Below are positions 36,390 to 44,644 of a stretch of DNA of 64,000 nucleotides, in pieces. The DNA is from Rhodoferax sp. U11-2br (GTDB lineage: Bacteria > Pseudomonadota > Gammaproteobacteria > Burkholderiales > Burkholderiaceae_C): positions 1 to 64,000 of the forward strand of contig NZ_JAHFZF010000019.1 of assembly GCF_018619435.1 (NCBI RefSeq), read 5' to 3'. Within the stretch, counting starts at the first letter, position 1. Each line of letters starts with the position of its first letter. The translations under genes were made by a program, and so were the position numbers. The notes beneath the pieces are model-generated. The model saw nothing but the letters and a program-made list of their open reading frames with translations, was not told the DNA's origin and did no database searches.

Positions 36390-38708
36390 ATGTCTTCCCC
36401 CAAACTTCAAACCTTCCATCACGCCATGGCCTTGGCGCTGCCCGCGCTGTGCCTGTTGTGCACCCATGCCCGGGCCGCTGACGAGGCGGTTGCGGTACTG
36501 CCTGCCGTTATCGTCACCGGCACACCAGACAACATCAGCCCGGCGCCCGGCGCCACCTGGGTGAACAAAACCACGCTGGCACCCAAGCTCGCCGCCACCA
36601 GCGACACCGCCTGCCTGCTGTCGGACATCCCCGGTCTGAGCCTGTATGGTGCGGGCGGTGTCTCCAGCCTGCCGGTCATCCACGGCCTGGCCGATGACCG
36701 CCTGCGCATCCAAGTCGATGGCATGGACCTGATTGCGTCCTGCCCCAACCACATGAACCCGGCGCTGTCCTACATCGACCCGTCTCAGGTGGATGTGATC
36801 AAGGTCTATGCCGGTATCACCCCGGTCAGCGTGGGCGGTGACAGCATTGGCGGCAGTATCGCGGTCAGCTCACGTGCGCCGGAATTTGCCGCGCCGGGGC
36901 AAGCGCCCATCAGCAAGGGCGAGGTGGGCACCTTCTACCGCAGCAACAACAACGCGCGCGGCTTGAACCTGTCGGCCACCTACGCCACCGACAGCTTCAA
37001 CATCAGCTACAGCGCCGCCACCGCCAAGGCCGACAACTACACGGCCGCCGGGGACTTCAAGACCAGCATGTCCACCGGCCGCGCCGGGCACACGCTGCCT
37101 CTGGACGAGGTCGGCTCCAGTGCCTACGACACCCGCAACCAGACCCTGGCACTGGCCTACAAAAACGACAACCACCTGTTCGAGGCCAAATTTGGTGTGC
37201 AGGACATGCCCTACCAGCTGTACCCGAACCAGCGTATGGACCTGCTCAAGAACGACCAGAACAGTGTGAACCTGCGTTACCTGGGCCAGTTTGACTGGGG
37301 TGCACTTGAAGCCAGGGCTTATCACGAGAACGTGGACCACTTCATGGACTTCGGTGCGGACAAACAGTTTTTCTATGGCCCCAATTTGCCGTCCACGATT
37401 GTTGCGCCAGGCATGCCGATGTACACCCAGGGGAAAACCACGGGGCTGAGTGTCAAAGCGGACAAAATCCTGTCACCAACGGAGTTGTTGCGCCTCGGTG
37501 TCGACTTGCAGCAGTACCGGCTCAATGACTGGTGGCCGCCGTCCCCTTCGTCGCTGGATGGCATGGTTTCAGCCCCGGGCGTGCCTGCCACTTCGGGCGG
37601 CATGGCCCCAGACACCTTCTGGAACATCAGGGATGGCCAACGCGACCGCACCGCGTTGTTTGCCGAGTTGGAGTCCAAGCTTGACGCGCAGTGGCTGACA
37701 CTCTTGGGTCTGAGATACGAACGGGTGACAACCAATACCGGGAACGTACAAGGCTACAACACCGTGATGGCCGGATATGCAGCTTCTGCGGCCGCCTTCA
37801 ATGCGCGGGAACACCGGCGAACGGATCACAACTGGGACCTGACGGCTCTGGCGCGGTACACGCAGAGTGAGCGCAGCGATGTCGAGTTCGGTTTCTCCCG
37901 CAAGACGCGCTCGCCCAACTTGTATGAACGTTACTCCTGGTCACAGAACTCCATGGCTTTGGAGATGAACAATTTTGTGGGTGACGGCAACGGTTATCTC
38001 GGTAACCTTGACTTGAAGCCTGAGGTGGCGCACACACTGTCCGCCACTTTGGATGTTCACGCACCAGACCGTGCCTGGGGTTTCAAGGCGACCCCCTATT
38101 TCACCCAAGTCTCGAACTACATCGACGCTGTTCGTTGTGCCGGTTCCGGCACGATGATGAACGCACTGTGCAGTGGCGCAGGCAATGCCACGGCAGTCGG
38201 CAAGTTTGTCAACCTCCAGTACGCCAACCAGCCCGCACGCCTGTACGGTGTGGATTTGTCGGGTCACATGCCACTGGCCAACAACGCTTGGGGCCAATTC
38301 GGGTTCAAGGGTCTGTTGAACTACACCCACGGTACCAACCGCGACACCGGCGATGCACTCTACAACGTGATGCCGCTCAATGCCAAGCTGGCGCTGACCC
38401 AAAAACTGGCAGGCTGGGACAACAGTCTTGAGCTGGTGATGGTGCAGGCCAAAGACAGCGTTTCCAGCGTGCGCAACGAGGTCAAGACCCCCGGCTACAG
38501 CCTGGTCAACCTGCGTGCCAGCCACAGCTGGAAAACGGTGCGTCTCGACTTTGGTGTGGAGAACCTGTTGGATAAGTTCTATTCCTTGCCCACAGGGGGT
38601 GCCTACACCGGCCAAGGCAGCACCATGAGCATCAACGGTATTCCTTATGGCATTGCCGTGCCGGGCGCTGGTCGATCTGTGTATGTGGGTCTGAATCTCA
38701 AGTTCTGA
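36390..38708 (+). CDS. TonB-dependent outer-membrane copper receptor, OprC/NosA-like
   Basis: 772 residues: signal peptide to about residue 30, plug domain (about 60-165) with GLADDRLRIQVDGMDL, and a beta-barrel ending in aromatic GLNLKF. The plug carries C118-P-N-H-M122 in IASCPNHMNPALSY and the barrel H317-F-M319 in VDHFMDFGADKQ. OprC of Pseudomonas aeruginosa binds copper through a CxxxM and an HxM motif, which these match in kind and spacing. NosA of P. stutzeri, a relative, is tied to nitrous oxide reductase copper. Imports copper into the periplasm, on this evidence. Followed after 86 bases by an ABC importer. Confidence 0.9.
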   Translation: MSSPKLQTFHHAMALALPALCLLCTHARAADEAVAVLPAVIVTGTPDNISPAPGATWVNKTTLAPKLAATSDTACLLSDIPGLSLYGAGGVSSLPVIHGLADDRLRIQVDGMDLIASCPNHMNPALSYIDPSQVDVIKVYAGITPVSVGGDSIGGSIAVSSRAPEFAAPGQAPISKGEVGTFYRSNNNARGLNLSATYATDSFNISYSAATAKADNYTAAGDFKTSMSTGRAGHTLPLDEVGSSAYDTRNQTLALAYKNDNHLFEAKFGVQDMPYQLYPNQRMDLLKNDQNSVNLRYLGQFDWGALEARAYHENVDHFMDFGADKQFFYGPNLPSTIVAPGMPMYTQGKTTGLSVKADKILSPTELLRLGVDLQQYRLNDWWPPSPSSLDGMVSAPGVPATSGGMAPDTFWNIRDGQRDRTALFAELESKLDAQWLTLLGLRYERVTTNTGNVQGYNTVMAGYAASAAAFNAREHRRTDHNWDLTALARYTQSERSDVEFGFSRKTRSPNLYERYSWSQNSMALEMNNFVGDGNGYLGNLDLKPEVAHTLSATLDVHAPDRAWGFKATPYFTQVSNYIDAVRCAGSGTMMNALCSGAGNATAVGKFVNLQYANQPARLYGVDLSGHMPLANNAWGQFGFKGLLNYTHGTNRDTGDALYNVMPLNAKLALTQKLAGWDNSLELVMVQAKDSVSSVRNEVKTPGYSLVNLRASHSWKTVRLDFGVENLLDKFYSLPTGGAYTGQGSTMSINGIPYGIAVPGAGRSVYVGLNLKF

Positions 38709-38794
38709 AACTTTGTGCTGGCTGCGCCGCCACGTGGGTGCGCGCAATCTCAGCGCTGTTTTTGTCAAAGCTGCATTTTTAACCTGGAGAATTC

Positions 38795-39916
38795 ATGCGT
38801 TTTTTTGTCACGAAGTCTGTGCTGCGCCGCCTGTTGGGTGTGTGGTTGGCCGTTTTTGCCCTGTGTGCCTGGTCGGCCACGGTGGAAGTCACCGATGCCC
38901 TGGGCCGCAAGGTCAAGGTCAGCAGCCCGGTACAGCGGGTTGCGCTGAATTTCAACTTTGAGGAGTTCACTGCCGTGGCAGGCAAGGACAACTGGGCCAA
39001 GGTGGTGGGTATTTCCCGCGCTCCCTTTGAGGGCTGGCGCCCGGTGATCTTCAGCCGTTATGCCGCAGTCATTCCGAACCTGCAGGCCATGCCCGACATC
39101 GGGCATTCGGACGATGGCACCTTCAGCGCTGAAAAAGTCATCGCGCTCAAACCCGATGTGTTGTTCATCTCCGAGTGGACTTACAAGTCATTGCAAATCG
39201 CACGTGAGCAGATCGAGGCCGCGGGCATCCCGATTGTGGTGATCGACTACAACGCCCAGTTGCTGGAGCGCCACCTGAGTTCCACCCGAGCCATCGGCAA
39301 GGTGATGGGCACCGAGGCCCGCGCCGAGGAACTGGCCAAACTCTACGAGCGCGAGTACAACGGTGTGCTCTCACGTATCGCCAAGGCCGGTGGCTCGACG
39401 CACAAAAAAGTCTATGTGGAGCTTGGCCAAGCCGGTGCTGACACCGTGGGCAACAGCTACAGCGGCACCATGTGGGGCAAGATATTGACCACGCTGGGCG
39501 CGGTCAACGTGGCCGATGGCAAGCTGCCCGGCCCTTGGGGCCCGGTGAACCCCGAGGCGGTGATTGCCGACAACCCGGATCTGATCTTTATCACCGGCTC
39601 CAGCTGGGTCAACAAACCCAAAGCTGTCAAAACCGGCTACCAAGCCACACCTGAGATAACCCGTGCGTCGCTGCGACCTTATGCTGAGCGCGCTGGTTGG
39701 GCCAACATAAAGGCTGTAAAAGATGGTGAGGTACACGCCATCGAAGCGGGTCTGTCGCGTAGCCTGTTTGACTTTGTCGCTTTGCAGTACATCGCCAAGC
39801 GCCTGTACCCGGACGCCTTCAAGGATGTGGACCCCGAGGCCTCGTTCAAGGCCTACCACGCCAAGTACCTGCCAGTCGCTTATGCCGGTACCTGGATGCT
39901 GCCGCTCAAGCCGTGA
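38795..39916 (+). CDS. Periplasmic binding protein of a FecBCD/BtuFCD-type ABC importer
   Basis: 373 residues, ATG 38795 after CTGGAGAATTC. The signal peptide ends near CAWSA. The chain has the metal-chelate-binding (helical-backbone) class III fold pattern: VTDALGRKVKVSSPVQRVAL, ALKPDVLFISEW, PGPWGPVNPEAVIADNPDLIFITG. No cobalamin riboswitch or siderophore-synthesis gene is in view. Because it follows an OprC-like receptor and overlaps the permease gene by four bases, it may carry copper or a copper chelate. Substrate is inferred. Confidence 0.85.
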   Translation: MRFFVTKSVLRRLLGVWLAVFALCAWSATVEVTDALGRKVKVSSPVQRVALNFNFEEFTAVAGKDNWAKVVGISRAPFEGWRPVIFSRYAAVIPNLQAMPDIGHSDDGTFSAEKVIALKPDVLFISEWTYKSLQIAREQIEAAGIPIVVIDYNAQLLERHLSSTRAIGKVMGTEARAEELAKLYEREYNGVLSRIAKAGGSTHKKVYVELGQAGADTVGNSYSGTMWGKILTTLGAVNVADGKLPGPWGPVNPEAVIADNPDLIFITGSSWVNKPKAVKTGYQATPEITRASLRPYAERAGWANIKAVKDGEVHAIEAGLSRSLFDFVALQYIAKRLYPDAFKDVDPEASFKAYHAKYLPVAYAGTWMLPLKP

Positions 39917-40977
39917 GTGCCGTGATCTCTCCCGCCCTGGCAGCGGATGCCGTCAGCACCGAATACCGGCGCAGCATGGCTCGCCGTGCGCTGGTGCTGC
40001 TGATGGCGCTGGGTCTGTTGCTGCTGGGGGTGCTGCTGGATGCCGCCACCGGGCCGGCCATGCTGCCCTTGGGGGATGTGGCACGCGCTGTGTTCGGTTT
40101 TCCCGCCGACAGCTCGGTGCAGGCCATCGTCTGGTCGATCCGTTTGCCCGTGGCCTTGATGGCGCTGGCGGTGGGTGCCGCGCTGGGCTTGTCGGGCGCG
40201 ATCATGCAGACCATCCTGAACAACCCGCTGGCCTCAAGTTACACGCTGGGCCTCTCGGCCGGGGCCGGTTTTGGCGCCTCGCTGGTGATTGTGCTGGGCC
40301 TCAGTCTGCCGGTGCCTGACAACTATGCCATTGCCGCCAATGCCATGTTGTTCGCCGGTGTGGCCTGCGCCGGGGTGTACTGGATTGGTGGCGCTCGCAA
40401 CGCGTCTGCCGAAGGTCTGGTGCTGGCCGGTATCGCGCTGTTGTTTCTGTTTCAGGGGTTGTCCAGCCTGTTGCAGATGGTGGCCTCACCCGAGTCGCTG
40501 CAGCAGGTGGTGTTCTGGTTGTTTGGCAGCCTGCAAAAGTCCACCTGGCCCAAACTGGGGGCCATGCTGACGGTGCTGGCAGTGTGCGTGCCCTGGCTGG
40601 CGCGGGATGTCTGGGGCCTGACCGCGCTCAAACTGGGTGATGCCAGGGCAGCTGCGCTGGGAGTCAACGTCAGTGCCTTGCGCATCCGCTCCTTTGTGCT
40701 GATCTCGGCCTTGACCGGTGTCGCGGTGGCCTTTGTCGGCACCATCGGTTTTGTCGGCCTGGTGGCACCGCATCTGGCGCGCATGCTCATTGGCGAAGAC
40801 CAGCGTGGTTTTTTACCCGCTTCGGGCTTGCTTGGTGCTGTGTTGTTGTCGCTGGCCTCGGTGGCCAGCAAGACCATTTCACCGGGCGCGATTTTTCCGA
40901 TTGGCATCGTCACCTCCTTGATTGGTGTGCCGTTTTTTATCTGGATGGTCTTGCGCAACCGCAAGAGTTACTGGTGA
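39913..40977 (+). CDS. FecCD-family ABC importer permease
   Basis: 354 residues from GTG 39913, overlapping the binding-protein stop (GTGA). About nine to ten membrane segments; family motifs LSGAIMQTILNNPLASSYTLGLSAGAGFGA and the late FVGLVAPHLARMLIGEDQRGFLP are complete. These permeases act as homodimers for iron-siderophore, haem, cobalamin or other metal chelates. The ATPase gene follows after four bases. Confidence 0.93.
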   Translation: MSAVISPALAADAVSTEYRRSMARRALVLLMALGLLLLGVLLDAATGPAMLPLGDVARAVFGFPADSSVQAIVWSIRLPVALMALAVGAALGLSGAIMQTILNNPLASSYTLGLSAGAGFGASLVIVLGLSLPVPDNYAIAANAMLFAGVACAGVYWIGGARNASAEGLVLAGIALLFLFQGLSSLLQMVASPESLQQVVFWLFGSLQKSTWPKLGAMLTVLAVCVPWLARDVWGLTALKLGDARAAALGVNVSALRIRSFVLISALTGVAVAFVGTIGFVGLVAPHLARMLIGEDQRGFLPASGLLGAVLLSLASVASKTISPGAIFPIGIVTSLIGVPFFIWMVLRNRKSYW

Positions 40978-40981
40978 GGCC

Positions 40982-41776
40982 ATGAACATTTCCCTTCAAT
41001 CTCTCAGCGTTGCGTATGGCTCACGTGTGGTGTTGCACCCGATTGATTTGTGCGCGCAGCCGGGCCGGGTGCTGGGCATCGTCGGGCCGAATGGATCGGG
41101 CAAGTCCACCCTGGTCAAGGCGGTCGCCGGACAGGTCAAGGCCAGCGGCCAGTTGCTGTTCAACGGCAGCGCACAGCGGCCATCAGGATCCATTGCTTAC
41201 ATGCCGCAGGACCAGCTGAGCCTGGCGGCGCTCAGTGTGCTGGAGGTGGTGCTGCTTGGACGTTTGCAGCAGTTGCGCCTGAAGGTGCAGCCTGACGACC
41301 TGGCCGCGGTGCGCCGGGTTCTGCAGCGCCTGGGTATCGAGGACCTGGCCGGGCGCGATGTGCGCGAACTCAGCGGTGGCCAACGCCAGATGGTCTTTCT
41401 GGCCCAGGCGCTGGTGTCTCAGCCCAAGGTGCTGTTGCTTGATGAGCCCATCAGCGCGCTTGATATCTGCCACCAGCTGGAGGTGCTGGAGGTGGTGCAC
41501 CAGACCACCCGCCAGCAAGGCCTGACCACGCTGCTGGTGTTGCACGACCTCAACGCCGCCGCCCGCTTCTGTGACGACGTGGTCCTGCTCAAAGACGGCC
41601 ACCTGCTGGCCTGTGGCAACCCGGCCCAGGTGCTGACAGTGGCCCATGTGGCGCAGGCTTTTGGGGTGGAGACCGAGGCGCTGCGCTGTGCTGATGGCAC
41701 CGGTGTGCTGGTGCCCAAGCGGGCTGTGCCGAAGCACATGAACGCTATGGATGACATAGCTAGGTGTGCTTTATGA
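40982..41776 (+). CDS. FecE-type ABC importer ATPase
   Basis: 264 residues from ATG 40982; the in-frame codons before it overlap the permease gene. Walker A GPNGSGKST, LSGGQRQMV signature, LLLDEPISALD Walker B. The last ten or so residues (MNAMDDIARCAL) and the stop are encoded by a dispersed repeat, so the original C terminus may have been lost or replaced. It energises the upstream permease. Confidence 0.92.
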   Translation: MNISLQSLSVAYGSRVVLHPIDLCAQPGRVLGIVGPNGSGKSTLVKAVAGQVKASGQLLFNGSAQRPSGSIAYMPQDQLSLAALSVLEVVLLGRLQQLRLKVQPDDLAAVRRVLQRLGIEDLAGRDVRELSGGQRQMVFLAQALVSQPKVLLLDEPISALDICHQLEVLEVVHQTTRQQGLTTLLVLHDLNAAARFCDDVVLLKDGHLLACGNPAQVLTVAHVAQAFGVETEALRCADGTGVLVPKRAVPKHMNAMDDIARCAL

Positions 41777-41801
41777 GTAAGGTCTAGAGGCCAATTTAAT
41801 C
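41750..41801 (+). repeat. Dispersed ATAGC/AAGGTCTAGAGGCC repeat, copy 5
   Basis: GACATAGCTAGGTG, a diverged middle, then TAAGGTCTAGAGGCCAATTTAATCC. The stem has decayed compared with copies 2-4. It contains the ATPase stop codon (41774-41776) and ends just before the GGAGGA site of the regulator gene. Confidence 0.7.
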
Positions 41802-41814
41802 CATGGAGGACAGC

Positions 41815-42444
41815 ATGAACAAGCAGCTTCCCGACACACCCACCCGCCACCTGGCCGCGCGCGAGGCGCTGGTGCCTGATGAGCTGCGCCTGCCCTGGCG
41901 CGTGGTCTCAGGTGTGTTGCGGGTGGACAGCGCCCCCAAGGGTGAGCCCGCGCGTTTTGTGCGCCTGGCGCTGCCCGGTGATGTGGTGGGGGTGGAGCGT
42001 TGGGTCGGCAGCAACGACAGCCTGCGCCTGCGCGCGGTGATTGCCGCCCGCCTGACGCCGGTGGACGCCAGTGGCGACGCGATGATGCAGATCCTGATGG
42101 AAACCGTGGTGGTGGCACACCAGCGTTGCCGCGAGGTGGTCAGCCTGCGCAGCGGCCCGGCGGCGCGGCGTATTCAGGCCTTGCTGCTGATGTTTGCCCA
42201 AAGTGGTGTGGCTGAGGGTGTGGATGAGGGCTTGGCCACCCAGAACTTTGCAGTGCCGCATCTGTCTGACCTGAGCGCGATTCTGGACATCGCCCCTGAG
42301 ACCGCCTCGCGTGCCTTCACCAGCATGCGCAGCGGTGACTTTCTGGCCGAGCGCCGACCCCAGAAAGCGCGGCTGCGTGGGTCCGTGGCGCTTGGGTTGG
42401 AGATGGCGACCGGCCTGTCCACGGTGCTGGCGCCGGGCACCTAG
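41815..42444 (+). CDS. CRP/FNR-superfamily transcriptional regulator
   Basis: 209 residues from ATG 41815, with GGAGGA eight bases upstream. A shortened cyclic-nucleotide-binding-type domain (residues 25-85, with SGVLRVDS and LPGDVVGVE) is followed by a dimer helix and a helix-turn-helix near 148-180. The recognition helix reads P-E-T-A-S-R (162-166), the E-xx-S-R pattern by which FNR-type proteins read TTGA half-sites. Only one Cys is present, so it is not an iron-sulfur oxygen sensor; haem/NO sensing like DNR is possible. The matching TTGAC-N4-GTCAA sites lie before the first gene of the locus. Confidence 0.88.
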   Translation: MNKQLPDTPTRHLAAREALVPDELRLPWRVVSGVLRVDSAPKGEPARFVRLALPGDVVGVERWVGSNDSLRLRAVIAARLTPVDASGDAMMQILMETVVVAHQRCREVVSLRSGPAARRIQALLLMFAQSGVAEGVDEGLATQNFAVPHLSDLSAILDIAPETASRAFTSMRSGDFLAERRPQKARLRGSVALGLEMATGLSTVLAPGT

Positions 42445-42525
42445 ACCAGGTGCCCTGATCATCCACTGGGTAGGGCCGCATTGGGGTAAGCTGTGGCCAC
42501 CCCAGCACCCACCAAGGAGACTTTC

Positions 42526-43269
42526 ATGAGCGACACATCCAGCACCGGATTTGGCCAGTTTGTTCCGGGCTTTGACTTTTTGCAGAATTTGGCCAAAAAC
42601 ACCTCGCAGGCCATTCCGCAGATGCCCAACATGGCCAACTGGATTGCACCCACGCTCAGCGTCGAGGAGCTCGACAAACGCATCTCCGAACTCAAGGCGG
42701 TGCACTTTTGGCTGGACCAGAACTCTAAGGCGCTGGCTGCCACCGTGCAGGCGCTGGAGGTGCAAAAAATGACCCTCGCGACCTTGAAGGGCATGAACTT
42801 CAACATGACCGATGTGGCCAACGCTTTCAAGCTCAAGGCCGCTGACACCGTGGCCTCGGGCCTGCAGAAAGTCAGCGACACCGCTGCCGCGACCGTACAA
42901 ACCGTGAGTGATGTGGCGGGCAAAACCGAAGACATGGCCAAAAAAGTCGGCGAGGCCGCCAAACCCGCCGCTGCCGCTGCGGTGGCGGGCCTGGTTGACC
43001 CGATGCAGTTGTGGAACTCGCTGACCCACCAGTTCCAGGCCATTGCCGCCAGCGCCATGGCCGAGGTCGGCAAAGCCAGCGCCAAGGATGTCGGCAAGAA
43101 GTTGGTCAAGGGGGCCGCCAAGGGGGTGGCCAAACAGGTCAGCAAAGCGTCGGTGGTGAGTCCACCCGCCAAAAAGGCAGTAGTCAAACGGGTTGCTGCC
43201 AAGGCCCCTGCCAAAGCTGCCGCCAAGAAAACAGCTGAGGCCAGCGCCCGTGGTGTACGCAGACGGTGA
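42526..43269 (+). CDS. phaM: PhaM-like polyhydroxybutyrate granule-associated protein
   Basis: 247 residues from ATG 42526 (MSDTSSTGFGQFVPGFDFLQ). The N-terminal FVPGFDFLQNLAKN and helical ELDKRISELKAVHFWLDQN segments match PhaM, which activates PHB synthase and tethers granules to DNA. The tail (from about residue 180) is a low-complexity Lys/Ala-rich region like histone H1, suited to DNA binding. A long open frame on the reverse strand is its shadow. Confidence 0.86.
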   Translation: MSDTSSTGFGQFVPGFDFLQNLAKNTSQAIPQMPNMANWIAPTLSVEELDKRISELKAVHFWLDQNSKALAATVQALEVQKMTLATLKGMNFNMTDVANAFKLKAADTVASGLQKVSDTAAATVQTVSDVAGKTEDMAKKVGEAAKPAAAAAVAGLVDPMQLWNSLTHQFQAIAASAMAEVGKASAKDVGKKLVKGAAKGVAKQVSKASVVSPPAKKAVVKRVAAKAPAKAAAKKTAEASARGVRRR

Positions 43270-43312
43270 GACTGCTTCCCGACCTTCCATTTGAAAGCCT
43301 GCGGGCCCTGAC

Positions 43313-44584
43313 ATGAAACTTTTTCCTTACGCACACGCCACCCACCCGCGCTGGGACATGGCCGCCGGTCTGGTGCTGGCGCAGTTGCGCGCCCAAATGA
43401 GCTTGCATGGCTACGCCGCTAACCCGACACTGGCGCTGCTCTATATCACCGACCCCTATGTATCGCAGGCGCAGGAGATCCTGGCCTACCTGAGTGCTGA
43501 GTTGCCGGAGGTGACCGACTGGTCCGGCACCGTGGGTGTGGGCATTGCCTCCAACAACGTCGAGTACTTTGACGAGCCCGCGATGGCGGTCATGTTGTGT
43601 GAGCTGCCCAGTGACCAGTACCGCGTGTTTTCGGGGGTGGCGCCGCTGGGCATGGCGTTTGAGGCTCACACCGCCCTGGTGCATGCTGATCCGCACACGG
43701 TGGACATGACCGAACTGGTGGACGAGATGGCGGCCCGCACCGATTCGGGTTACCTGTTTGGTGGTTTGTCCAGCAGTCGCGGCAAGACGGTGCAGTTTGC
43801 GGTGGCGGGGGACGGCAACGTCAAGGGCCAGGGGGCTGCCAGCGGGGTGTTCAGTGGTGGCCTCAGTGGTGTCGCTTTCGGGCCAGGAATCAACCTGGTG
43901 TCGCGTGTGACCCAGGGCTGCCTGCCGCTGGCGGGTGCGCACCAGATCACCGCCGCGCAGCACAACGTGGTGCTGGGGCTCGACGGCGAACCTGCGTTGG
44001 AGGTGCTGCTGCGTGAGCTCAATGTTTCGCTCGACCAACCCCGTGAGGCCCTGCACGCGGTGCGTGCCACGCTGGCGGGCTTGACCGAACGCGGTGCGCA
44101 GGCCGGTGTGGCGGGCGACGCCCCCACCATCACCCGCACCGGCAACTTTGGCAGCGATGTGCTGGTGCGCCACATCATTGGCCTGGACCCGGCGCGTCTG
44201 GGCATTGCGCTGGCATCACCAGTCAAAGAAGGCATGGAACTGGCGTTTTGCCAGCGCAACGTGCAGGCCGCCCGCGCCGACCTGCGCCGGGTGTGTGCTG
44301 AAATCCGTGAGGAGCTGGAGCCGCAGGAGCTGGCGCTGGAGTCCGCCACCGCGCTGGCCGCCAGTGAGGCCGAGGCCGCACCCCATCCGGCGCGCGGCAT
44401 CGCCGGGGCGATTTATGTGAGTTGCTCCGGGCGCGGCGGTGAGCATTTTGGCGGCCCGAGTGCGGAGTTGCAGATCATCCGCCACGCGCTGGGCGACGTG
44501 CCACTGGTCGGCTTTTTTGCCGGTGGCGAAATCGCCCGCAACCATTTGTACGGCTACACCGGGGTGCTTACCGTTTTTACGTGA
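43313..44584 (+). CDS. FIST-domain sensory protein
   Basis: 423 residues, cytoplasmic, with an N-terminal FIST domain (about 20-220: GTVGVGIASNNVEYFDEPAMAVML, YLFGGLSSSRGKTVQF) and a FIST_C domain (about 225-420: GNFGSDVLVRHIIGLDPARLGIALASPV, CSGRGGEHFGGPSAE, GFFAGGEIARNHLYGYTGVLTVF). FIST domains are predicted small-ligand sensors, often next to cyclic-di-GMP or chemotaxis genes; a GGDEF-EAL gene converges from the other strand. Ligand unknown. Confidence 0.9.
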   Translation: MKLFPYAHATHPRWDMAAGLVLAQLRAQMSLHGYAANPTLALLYITDPYVSQAQEILAYLSAELPEVTDWSGTVGVGIASNNVEYFDEPAMAVMLCELPSDQYRVFSGVAPLGMAFEAHTALVHADPHTVDMTELVDEMAARTDSGYLFGGLSSSRGKTVQFAVAGDGNVKGQGAASGVFSGGLSGVAFGPGINLVSRVTQGCLPLAGAHQITAAQHNVVLGLDGEPALEVLLRELNVSLDQPREALHAVRATLAGLTERGAQAGVAGDAPTITRTGNFGSDVLVRHIIGLDPARLGIALASPVKEGMELAFCQRNVQAARADLRRVCAEIREELEPQELALESATALAASEAEAAPHPARGIAGAIYVSCSGRGGEHFGGPSAELQIIRHALGDVPLVGFFAGGEIARNHLYGYTGVLTVFT

Positions 44585-44606
44585 GGTCTGTCTCTCGCCC
44601 TTTGGT

Positions 44607-44640
44607 GGGTGAACGGCAAAGCGCTTTCAGTGGTTCACCC
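44607..44640. terminator. Hairpin between converging FIST and GGDEF-EAL genes
   Basis: GGGTGAAC (44607-44614) is a perfect inverted repeat of GTTCACCC (44633-44640), with an inner palindrome AAAGCGCTTT in the 18-base loop. It sits exactly between two converging genes, a usual place for a two-way terminator, but no T run is present. Confidence 0.45.
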
Positions 44641-44644
44641 TTGG

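Noticed and set aside
36390-38708. Ferric-siderophore receptor
   Set aside because: The CxxxM and HxM ligands and the copper-chaperone neighbours point to copper; no siderophore gene or Fur-like box was seen.
41908-43314. 468-codon minus-strand frame opposite the regulator and phaM
   Set aside because: Crosses two well-supported plus-strand genes and has no recognisable domain.
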